NCBI GenBank assembly: GCA_029245785.1
Contig: JAQWOR010000056.1
Span: 1 to 44,145, forward strand
DNA length: 44,145 nucleotides
Reading direction: 5' to 3'
From: Polaribacter sp.
GTDB taxonomy: Bacteria > Bacteroidota > Bacteroidia > Flavobacteriales > Flavobacteriaceae
The first letter of the stretch is position 1; every line of letters starts with the position of its first letter. A model generated the notes under the pieces. The model saw only the letters and a program-made list of their open reading frames with translations. It was not told the DNA's origin and ran no database searches. The translations under genes were made by a program, and so were the position numbers. This document shows, piece by piece, positions 17,166 to 25,764 of the stretch.

Positions 17166-17184
17166 CTCACTTAGTCTTTAAGAG
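17166..17184 (-). promoter_or_regulatory. Candidate antiterminator/protector segment of the trp leader
   Basis: On the minus strand GTGAG (17170-17166), directly after the leader-peptide stop, is complementary to CTCAC (17126-17122) in the loop and top of the terminator stem. It can also pair with CTC of CTCTTA (17184-17179) inside the leader-peptide gene, with a two-base bulge. These short pairings fit a switch, but only five core bases are involved, so this is a hypothesis. Confidence 0.35.
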
Positions 17185-17218
17185 AGTTCCACCACCATAT
17201 ATTTTGTTGTTTCATCAT
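17171..17218 (-). CDS. trpL: trp operon leader peptide
   Basis: A 15-residue peptide MMKQQNIWWWNSLKD with three consecutive TGG codons at 17197-17189. The stop TAA is 32 bases before the terminator hairpin. Such Trp runs are the sensor of ribosome-mediated attenuation: with little charged tRNA-Trp the ribosome stalls and the terminator is not formed. A longer frame extends upstream to 17359, but the promoter at 17255-17226 falls inside it and fixes the start at one of the two ATGs at 17218/17215. Transcription would begin only a few bases before the ATG, so the message may be almost leaderless. Confidence 0.8.
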   Translation of the reverse strand: MMKQQNIWWWNSLKD

Positions 17219-17225
17219 TATGAGA

Positions 17226-17255
17226 CAAATGTACCATAGATTTTGAAAACACCAA
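17226..17255 (-). promoter_or_regulatory. trp operon promoter
   Basis: Minus strand TTG (17255-17253), a 19-base spacer and TACATTTG (17233-17226): a full match to the Bacteroidota consensus. It lies immediately before the leader peptide. The remaining bases up to asnB (about 17256-17455) are AT-rich; I could not identify a clear asnB promoter there. Confidence 0.75.
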
Positions 17256-17455
17256 ATTTTTCTTTCCTCTTTTTCTGAAAAAAAAGAATTGTAAGCCACA
17301 CAAGATAAAATCATTAAAAAACTTACATAAATAACTAAAATAAAACAAAAAAGTTTCATTTTGTAATCAATTATATTGTTTTTATTTTCATATATAAAGT
17401 TTTACCCGTTGTTTGCATCATAAATAGAATAAAAATTATTAAAAAAATATAGATT

Positions 17456-19120
17456 ATGTGCGGAATTGTATGTGCGTTTGACCTAAAAGAAACATCAACA
17501 ATTATAAGACCTCAAATCTTAGAAATGTCTAAAAAAGTGAGACATCGTGGTCCAGATTGGAGTGGAATTTACAGTGATAAAAAAGCTATTTTAGCACACG
17601 AGCGTTTGGCAATTGTAGATCCTGCTTCAGGAAAACAACCTTTATTTAGTGAAGATAAAAAATTAATCTTAGCCGCAAATGGCGAAATTTACAACCATAG
17701 AGAACTCCGCAAACAATTTGAGGAAACATATAACTTTCAAACTGAATCTGATTGTGAAGTAATCTTAGCCTTGTATCAAAAAAAAGGCGCTTCATTTTTA
17801 GATGAGCTGAACGGAATTTTTGGCTTTGCTATTTACGACGTAGAAAAAGACGAATACTTTGTTGCCCGCGATCATATGGGAATTATTCCTCTATATATGG
17901 GATGGGATCAAAACGGAACTTTCTATGTGGCATCAGAATTAAAAGCACTAGAAGGAACCTGTTCTAAGATCGAATTATTTCCTCCAGGACATTACTTATC
18001 AAGCAAAGATGGAGCGCTAAAACAATGGTACACACGCGAGTGGAGTGACTATGATGCGGTAAAAGAAAACCAAACCAGCATTGATGAACTGCGTGATGCC
18101 TTAGAGGCTGCTGTACACCGTCAACTAATGAGCGACGTTCCTTATGGCGTATTACTTTCTGGCGGCTTAGACTCTTCAGTAATCTCTGCCATCGCAAAAA
18201 AATATGCACAAAAACGTATTGAATCTGGCGATGAAAAAGATGCGTGGTACCCACAATTACATTCCTTTTCAGTTGGATTGGATGGTTCTCCAGATTTGGC
18301 CGCTGCACAAAAAGTAGCCGATCATATTGGCACCGTACACCACGAAATAAAGTTCACCATACAAGAAGGATTAGACGCTATCAAAGATGTTGTTTACAAC
18401 CTAGAAACATATGACGTTACCACCATTAGAGCATCAACTCCAATGTATTTAATGGCTAGAGTCATCAAATCGATGGGTGTTAAAATGGTTTTATCTGGCG
18501 AAGGCGCAGATGAACTTTTTGGAGGATACCTCTACTTTCACAAGGCCCCAAATGCAGAAGAATTTCACAAAGAAACCGTACGTAAATTAGAAAAATTACA
18601 CATGTACGACTGCCTACGCGCTAATAAATCATTAGCAGCATGGGGCATTGAAGGGCGTGTTCCGTTTTTAGACAAAGAATTTATGGATGTTGCCATGCGC
18701 ATCAATCCACAAGATAAAATGATCAATGGAGAGCGCATGGAGAAATGGGTTATCCGAAAAGCATTTGAAGATTATTTACCAGAATCTGTAGCTTGGAGAC
18801 AAAAAGAACAATTTTCAGACGGTGTTGGCTATAGCTGGATTGACACTTTGAAAGAAGTGGTTGAAACTGCAGTAAGCGATGAACAATTGGCAAATGCCCA
18901 CTATAAATTCCCAATTCAAACACCAACATCAAAGGAAGAGTTTTATTACCGTGCTATTTTCGCTGAACATTTTCCAAGTGATGCAGCTGCGCTCTGTGTT
19001 CCACAAGAGCCTAGTGTAGCTTGTAGTACAAAAATTGCTTTAGAATGGGACGAAAGCTTTAAGAACATGAACGACCCTTCTGGAAGAGCCGTTGCCAATG
19101 TACATGAAGAAGCTTATTAG
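17456..19120 (+). CDS. asnB: Asparagine synthase B (glutamine-hydrolysing)
   Basis: A 554-residue two-domain enzyme. Cys2 directly after the start Met (MCGIVCAF) is the glutaminase nucleophile of the N-terminal Ntn domain. The C-terminal synthetase domain has the PP-loop LSGGLDSS (residues 234-241) that adenylates aspartate, and the SGEGADELFGGY block. It makes asparagine from aspartate, glutamine and ATP. Length and motifs match the AsnB of enteric bacteria. It is transcribed divergently from the trp operon and ends at a terminator about 35 bases downstream. Confidence 0.96.
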   Translation: MCGIVCAFDLKETSTIIRPQILEMSKKVRHRGPDWSGIYSDKKAILAHERLAIVDPASGKQPLFSEDKKLILAANGEIYNHRELRKQFEETYNFQTESDCEVILALYQKKGASFLDELNGIFGFAIYDVEKDEYFVARDHMGIIPLYMGWDQNGTFYVASELKALEGTCSKIELFPPGHYLSSKDGALKQWYTREWSDYDAVKENQTSIDELRDALEAAVHRQLMSDVPYGVLLSGGLDSSVISAIAKKYAQKRIESGDEKDAWYPQLHSFSVGLDGSPDLAAAQKVADHIGTVHHEIKFTIQEGLDAIKDVVYNLETYDVTTIRASTPMYLMARVIKSMGVKMVLSGEGADELFGGYLYFHKAPNAEEFHKETVRKLEKLHMYDCLRANKSLAAWGIEGRVPFLDKEFMDVAMRINPQDKMINGERMEKWVIRKAFEDYLPESVAWRQKEQFSDGVGYSWIDTLKEVVETAVSDEQLANAHYKFPIQTPTSKEEFYYRAIFAEHFPSDAAALCVPQEPSVACSTKIALEWDESFKNMNDPSGRAVANVHEEAY

Positions 19121-19156
19121 AAGAATTGGTTACATTTTTGATAAAAAATCGACGTT

Positions 19157-19186
19157 AAAATCTCGCTTCTGCGGGATTTTTTCTTT
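19157..19186 (+). terminator. asnB terminator
   Basis: AAAATCTCGC, loop TTCT, GCGGGATTTT (one U-G pair), followed by TTTCTTTTT-like sequence. It lies about 35 bases after the asnB stop. Confidence 0.75.
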
Positions 19187-19311
19187 TTATAAAGAAGCAT
19201 TCAAAAACAAAAACGCTAACATGTGCCTTAACGTTATTTTTAAGCGATTTAAGCCACTTTTTTCACAATTAACAAATGTTAATAATTCTCGTGTTCCATT
19301 TCTAAAAATCG

Positions 19312-19341
19312 CTGAAACCACTCTTATAAATAGTATATTTG
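19312..19341 (+). promoter_or_regulatory. Candidate gyrB promoter
   Basis: TATATTTG at 19334-19341 is a full -7 match. At the right distance (19 bases) there is only CTG (19312-19314) in place of TTG. Transcription should begin near 19346, just before a terminator-like hairpin. Confidence 0.5.
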
Positions 19342-19350
19342 TTGGTATAG

Positions 19351-19376
19351 AATCACCTTTTTAAGGTGGTTTTTTT
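19351..19376 (+). terminator. Terminator-like hairpin in the gyrB leader
   Basis: AATCACCTT (19351-19359), loop TTT, AAGGTGGTT (19363-19371, one U-G pair), then five more Ts. It lies between the putative gyrB promoter and the ATG at 19406. asnB already has its own terminator upstream, so this is either a second terminator for readthrough or an attenuator/5' hairpin of the gyrB message. Confidence 0.55.
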
Positions 19377-19405
19377 AAGACGATAAAAAGAAAATCATAC
19401 AGACA

Positions 19406-21343
<1,938 letters not shown>

Positions 21344-21370
21344 TACAGCACTCATTTAAATACTATTCAT

Positions 21371-21403
21371 AACACACTCCCTCATCAGAGTGTGTTTTTT
21401 TTT
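21371..21403 (+). terminator. gyrB terminator
   Basis: AACACACTC, eight-base loop, GAGTGTGTT, and a run of nine Ts (the last two stem Ts plus seven). It lies 28 bases after the gyrB stop. Confidence 0.85.
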
Positions 21404-21459
21404 GTATATTGAAACATTAATTATACTCATTTTACCAAAAAAAGCGAATACCTACAACT

Positions 21460-22497
21460 ATGAAAAAGTACATCTTAATTTTTATTGGTGTTTTTACCTT
21501 AACACTCAGCGCCAATGCACAAAAAGGTTTTGAAAACATTTTACTAGCTGACCCAAGCGACGCTAGCAAACTACTACAAGGGTATTTTAACCCAGCAGTA
21601 AAAGGTTTTATTTACGGAATGAACAACGGATGGTATCATACCGCCAAAGTGCACAAAACACTTGGCTTTGACATATCTATCGTAGGAAACCTTTCAATAA
21701 CACCCACAGAAGACAAAGTCTTTGATATTTCAGGATTAAACTCCATTACATCAACAGCCACAACAGCTCCAACATTTGCTGGAAATAACACAGAAACACC
21801 CATGGTGGTTACCCGAACAATAACCGTTAATGGAACCCCTAGAGAGGTAAGTGCTAATTTTGAAATGTTGGGCGGCCTTCAAGACAAGCTTTCTTTAGGA
21901 GGACTTCCAACACCTGCTGTACAAGCTAATCTAGGACTTCCTTTTGAAACAGAATTGATGGTACGTTACCTCCCAGAAACAACATTTAAAGACAGCAATA
22001 TTAACATGATGGGGATTGGGATAAAAAAAGAAATTACAAGTTGGTTTGGTCCTATAGACAAATTACCACTACACATCTCTTTAATGGCCGCATATTCAGC
22101 CTTAGATGTAAACTATGATCTTAAAGACATCAACACATCAGTATTTCAAATGTCAAATGCCGGTGCAGACCTTCAAATAAAAGCCTACACTGTTCAAGCC
22201 ATCGCATCTTTAAATTTTCCTTTTATTAGTGCGTATGGAGGCATTGGGTATAGCAGCGGAACTTCAACTTTTAAAATGAAAGGGACTTACAAAGGAACCT
22301 ATCAAACCGGATTACCTGCTCCAAATCACGAAATATCTGAAACACTTACACCTCCATCTAATATGGAGTTTGATGCAAGCGGTATGAAAACCACCCTTGG
22401 AGCAAGAATAAGTCTATTGTTTTTTAAAATATTTGCAGATTATACCTTTCAAGAATACAACACCGTTAGTGTAGGTGTTGCATTTAGCTTTCGCTAA
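21460..22497 (+). CDS. Predicted outer-membrane protein, DUF6588-like
   Basis: A 345-residue protein with a signal peptide ending LSANAQK (about residue 21), followed by SDASKLLQGYFNPAVKGFIY. It then has beta-rich, Gly/aromatic-patterned sequence ending in VSVGVAFSFR, as expected of an outer-membrane barrel. The N-terminal pattern resembles proteins grouped as DUF6588 in flavobacteria, whose function is unknown to me. It is flanked on both sides by terminators, so it is a single-gene transcription unit. The family name is from memory and tentative; outer-membrane location is more secure. Confidence 0.6.
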   Translation: MKKYILIFIGVFTLTLSANAQKGFENILLADPSDASKLLQGYFNPAVKGFIYGMNNGWYHTAKVHKTLGFDISIVGNLSITPTEDKVFDISGLNSITSTATTAPTFAGNNTETPMVVTRTITVNGTPREVSANFEMLGGLQDKLSLGGLPTPAVQANLGLPFETELMVRYLPETTFKDSNINMMGIGIKKEITSWFGPIDKLPLHISLMAAYSALDVNYDLKDINTSVFQMSNAGADLQIKAYTVQAIASLNFPFISAYGGIGYSSGTSTFKMKGTYKGTYQTGLPAPNHEISETLTPPSNMEFDASGMKTTLGARISLLFFKIFADYTFQEYNTVSVGVAFSFR

Positions 22498-22520
22498 TTG
22501 CATTACAAAAAACAGACTGT

Positions 22521-22551
22521 AAAAGAGGCATCGAAATTCGATGTCTTTTTT
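22521..22551 (+). terminator. Terminator after the outer-membrane protein gene
   Basis: A 15-base stem, AAAAGAGGCATCGAA with TTCGATGTCTTTTTT around a single A (two G-U pairs; in practice the top opens to a larger loop), ending in six Ts. Confidence 0.75.
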
Positions 22552-22586
22552 GATTTGGAAGCGGCCTAATTTTCAAATATTTAACC

Positions 22587-22594
22587 TACTTTTG
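22587..22594 (+). promoter_or_regulatory. Possible -7 box for mdh
   Basis: TACTTTTG, a full TAnnTTTG match 39 bases before the mdh ATG. No TTG is present at the usual distance upstream. Confidence 0.4.
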
Positions 22595-22632
22595 CAGAAT
22601 AAACTTATCATCAAAATTAAAAAATAACACCC

Positions 22633-23559
22633 ATGAAAATAACAGTTGTAGGAGCAGGTGCTGTAGGCGCAAGTTGCGCTGAGTACATTGCCATTAAAAA
22701 CTTTGCATCAGAAGTTGTAATTTTAGATATCAAAGAAGGTTTTGCAGAAGGAAAAGCAATGGACTTAATGCAAACGGCTTCTTTAAATGGTTTCGACACT
22801 AAAATTACCGGTACTACTGGCGATTATTCTAAAACTGCAAACTCAAACATTTGTGTAATTACTTCTGGAATTCCTCGTAAACCAGGAATGACTCGTGAAG
22901 AATTGATTGGCATCAATGCTGGAATCGTAAAAATGGTTTCTGCTAGCTTGATCAAACATTCTCCAGATACAATCATTATTGTGGTATCTAACCCAATGGA
23001 CACCATGACGTATTTAGTTCATAAAACAACCGACATCCCAAAAAACAGAATTATTGGAATGGGTGGCGCTTTAGATTCTGCTCGTTTTAAATATAGATTA
23101 GCGGAAGCCTTAGAAGCTCCAATTTCTGATATTGACGGAATGGTTATTGGTGGGCACTCTGACAAAGGAATGGTTCCTCTTACAAGATTAGCAACACGTA
23201 ATTCAGTACCTGTTTCTCAGTTTATTTCTGATGAAAGATTGGCACAAGTTCTAGAAGATACCAAAGTTGGTGGAGCTACATTAACTGGATTGCTAGGAAC
23301 TTCTGCTTGGTATGCGCCAGGCGCTGCTGTTTCTGGACTGGTACAAGCAATTGCTTGTGATCAGAAAAAAATATTTCCATGTTCTGTTTTATTAAACGGA
23401 GAGTATGGATTGAACGACCTATGTATTGGTGTTCCTGTGGTTTTAGGTAAAAACGGAATTGAAAAAATCGTTGAAATTGAACTAAATACTGCTGAAAAAG
23501 CACACATGCAAGAATCTGCAGTTGGAGTTCAAAAAACAAATGGTTTGCTAGAATTGTAA
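22633..23559 (+). CDS. mdh: Malate dehydrogenase
   Basis: A 308-residue NAD-dependent dehydrogenase of the LDH-like type that oxidises malate to oxaloacetate in the TCA cycle. The Rossmann motif VVGAGAVGASCAEYIA is at residues 5-20. The substrate loop GIPRKPGMTREEL carries the Arg residues that bind malate, and the catalytic His175 is in GGHSDKGMVPL. The RKPGM loop supports malate rather than lactate as substrate. It has its own terminator and probably its own promoter. Confidence 0.95.
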   Translation: MKITVVGAGAVGASCAEYIAIKNFASEVVILDIKEGFAEGKAMDLMQTASLNGFDTKITGTTGDYSKTANSNICVITSGIPRKPGMTREELIGINAGIVKMVSASLIKHSPDTIIIVVSNPMDTMTYLVHKTTDIPKNRIIGMGGALDSARFKYRLAEALEAPISDIDGMVIGGHSDKGMVPLTRLATRNSVPVSQFISDERLAQVLEDTKVGGATLTGLLGTSAWYAPGAAVSGLVQAIACDQKKIFPCSVLLNGEYGLNDLCIGVPVVLGKNGIEKIVEIELNTAEKAHMQESAVGVQKTNGLLEL

Positions 23560-23580
23560 AAATTCGACGAACAAATTGAC

Positions 23581-23611
23581 AAAAAAAACCTGCCATTGGC
23601 AGGTTTTTTTT
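23581..23611 (+). terminator. mdh terminator
   Basis: A-tract plus CCTGCC, loop ATT, GGCAGG plus eight Ts, beginning about 20 bases after the mdh stop. The A-tract makes it bidirectional. Confidence 0.85.
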
Positions 23612-23637
23612 GCTATCCATTTCGCTCTTCGCTACTA

Positions 23638-23734
23638 TCATTCTGGCGAAGGCAGGAATCTAAAGAAGTGTTTTTAGCCCAATCAAAATGGATTCCCGCT
23701 CCTGTCTGCCGACAAGCAGGTCCGCGAGAATGAC
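23638..23734. repeat. Palindromic interspersed repeat between convergent mdh and fhs
   Basis: About 97 bases with inverted ends (TCATTCTGGCGAAGG ... CCGCGAGAATGA) and inner GGAATC/GGATTCC parts. The right half (GGATTCCCGCTCCTGTCTGC and onward) is shared with the repeat at 31564-31674. The GTCATTC...GAATGAC type is a common flavobacterial dispersed palindrome. Confidence 0.75.
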
Positions 23735-23764
23735 AAACTACAGCACTATCTTCCTTCTTTAATC

Positions 23765-23858
23765 ATTGAGTAGTAATTGTACTGACAACCAACAACTGCT
23801 CACTGACAACCTTCTTTCATCTTGTCTCTTGGCTCTAGCTTCTTGTCTCTCTTTTAGC
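23765..23858. repeat. Low-complexity repeat next to the fhs stop
   Basis: On the minus strand, short units AAGAGACAAGA-like (GAGACAAGAAGCTAGAGCC) are followed by GTCAGTGAGCAGTTGTTGG-like units. Degenerate tandem strings of this kind are frequent between genes in Bacteroidota. No gene is visible here. Confidence 0.5.
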
Positions 23859-23860
23859 TT

Positions 23861-25537
23861 TTATGACAATCCAGAAATAACACCATCATTATCAATAGAC
23901 ATCTGCTCTGACGCAGGTATTGGCGGCAAGCCTGGCATCCGCATCATTTTACCTAAAATAGGGATTACAAATTTTGCTCCGGCAGCAATTTCTATTTCAC
24001 GAACGGTCACAATAAAATCTTCTGGTCTTCCAACCAGTGTTTCATTATCAGAAAATGATTTTTGTGTTTTTGCCATACAGACTGCAAAATCACTAAACCC
24101 TAAACGGTCGATTCGACGTAAGTTTAATTTTGCTTTTTTATCGTAATCAACGCGTACTGCTCCATAAATTTCACGAGCAATAGTTTCAATTTTTTCTTTT
24201 ATTGGAGAATTCCAATCATACAAAGGTTTAAAACTAGTTTTGGTAGATTCTACTACTTTTACAACAGCTTTTGCTAGTTTTTCTGTTCCTTCACCTCCTT
24301 TTTCCCAGCCTTCAGAAACCACTGCTTGCACGCCCAATTTCTTGCAACGTTCAACTACAAATTCAACTTCTTCATAAGAATCTGTGACAAATGCATTGAT
24401 CGCCACAACGGGTTCAATATTAAATTTTCGAATATTTTCAATGTGTTTTTCTAAATTGCAAATCCCTGTTTTTACAAATTCTAAATTCGGAGTATTGAAT
24501 TCATCTTTCTTTGCTCCTCCGTGATGACGCAATGCTCTAATTGTCGCTACCAACACTACCGCCTTCGGGTTTAATCCTGCGTGTGCACATTTGATGTTTA
24601 AAAATTTTTCAGCACCTAAATCAGCACCAAAACCAGCTTCAGTAACTACATAATCAGACAAAGACAAGCCCATTTTAGTTGCAATAATTGTATTGGTTCC
24701 TTGGGCTATATTTGCAAAAGGGCCTCCATGAATAATTGCAGGGTTCTCTTCTAATGTTTGTACCAAATTAGGCTTAATTGCATCTTTTAATAAGATTGCC
24801 ATCGCATCTTGCGCTTTTAAATCGCGCGCAAAAATTGCTTTTTTATCGAATGTGAATCCGATAAAAATATCTCCCAAACGTTTTTTTAGATCTTCAAAAT
24901 CAGTAGCCATACAGAGTATTGCCATTACTTCAGATGCAGGTGTAATATTAAAACCATCTTCGCGCGGAACTCCATTTGCAGTTCCTCCCAAACCAATGGT
25001 TATTTTGCGAAGCGCTCTGTCATTCATATCAATCACACGTTTCCAAAAAATAGTACGTGCATCTAAATTTAGATTACAGCAGTTGCTTTGTAAATTATTA
25101 TCAATCAATGCAGACAACAGGTTATTTGCTTTTTCAATAGCATTAAAATCTCCCGTAAAATGCAAATTGATATCTTCCATTGGTACCACTTGAGAATATC
25201 CGCCGCCTGCAGCACCTCCTTTAATTCCAAAAACAGGACCTAATGAAGGCTCTCGCAATACAACTGTTGCTTGTTTTCCAATTTTATTTAGCCCTTCGGT
25301 CAAACCAATTGAAACTGTTGTTTTTCCTTCTCCAGCTGGTGTTGGCGTTAAAGCGGTAACCAATACCAAATTATTATTTTTAACTTTTTTTTCATCAATT
25401 AAACTTAGAGGGAGCTTGGCTTTGTACTTTCCGTACATTTCTAAATCATCTTCTTGTATGTTTAATTTTTGAGCAATATTCTTGATATGCGTAAGCGTTT
25501 TTGCTTGTGCAATTTCGATATCAGATAAGTGAGACAT
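23861..25537 (-). CDS. fhs: Formate-tetrahydrofolate ligase
   Basis: A 558-residue ATP-dependent enzyme making 10-formyl-tetrahydrofolate from formate. The P-loop [10 protein letters not shown] is at residues 65-74. Other diagnostic blocks are [46 protein letters not shown] and, near the end, [11 protein letters not shown]. Length is typical. It feeds one-carbon units into purine synthesis. The gene is isolated, converging on mdh. Confidence 0.96.
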   Translation of the reverse strand: MSHLSDIEIAQAKTLTHIKNIAQKLNIQEDDLEMYGKYKAKLPLSLIDEKKVKNNNLVLVTALTPTPAGEGKTTVSIGLTEGLNKIGKQATVVLREPSLGPVFGIKGGAAGGGYSQVVPMEDINLHFTGDFNAIEKANNLLSALIDNNLQSNCCNLNLDARTIFWKRVIDMNDRALRKITIGLGGTANGVPREDGFNITPASEVMAILCMATDFEDLKKRLGDIFIGFTFDKKAIFARDLKAQDAMAILLKDAIKPNLVQTLEENPAIIHGGPFANIAQGTNTIIATKMGLSLSDYVVTEAGFGADLGAEKFLNIKCAHAGLNPKAVVLVATIRALRHHGGAKKDEFNTPNLEFVKTGICNLEKHIENIRKFNIEPVVAINAFVTDSYEEVEFVVERCKKLGVQAVVSEGWEKGGEGTEKLAKAVVKVVESTKTSFKPLYDWNSPIKEKIETIAREIYGAVRVDYDKKAKLNLRRIDRLGFSDFAVCMAKTQKSFSDNETLVGRPEDFIVTVREIEIAAGAKFVIPILGKMMRMPGLPPIPASEQMSIDNDGVISGLS

Positions 25538-25573
25538 ATGTTCGAGTTTTTATTTAAAATTGCGGCTATTTTA

Positions 25574-25581
25574 CAAACCTA
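25574..25581 (-). promoter_or_regulatory. Possible -7 box for fhs
   Basis: TAGGTTTG on the minus strand, a full TAnnTTTG match 37 bases before the fhs ATG. No clear TTG lies upstream of it. Confidence 0.4.
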
Positions 25582-25690
25582 TTTTGAAAAAATTAGCGAG
25601 TAAATATAGAAAATTAAAACCCTTTAAAGCCATCAAAAAAATGAAAGGTTTAAAAAACGCTTATTTGAAGCTACAAATATGACAAAACTA

Positions 25691-25721
25691 TTGCTTACTC
25701 CTTTTTGAAATACTATATTTG
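25691..25721 (+). promoter_or_regulatory. secDF promoter
   Basis: TTG (25691-25693), a 20-base spacer, TATATTTG (25714-25721): full match to the Bacteroidota consensus, 43 bases before the start codon. Confidence 0.7.
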
Positions 25722-25764
25722 CACGTTTTTACAAAGAAAGAAGTCGATTAAAATTTAAGAGAAG

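Noticed and set aside
17171..17359. A 62-codon minus-strand frame ending in WWWNSLKD taken as a longer protein
   Set aside because: The consensus trp promoter lies inside this frame, so only the last 15 codons (from 17218) can be transcribed from it; the longer frame is accidental.
19092..19364. A 90-codon frame between asnB and gyrB
   Set aside because: It starts inside asnB and runs through the asnB terminator and the gyrB promoter box, so it is not a gene.
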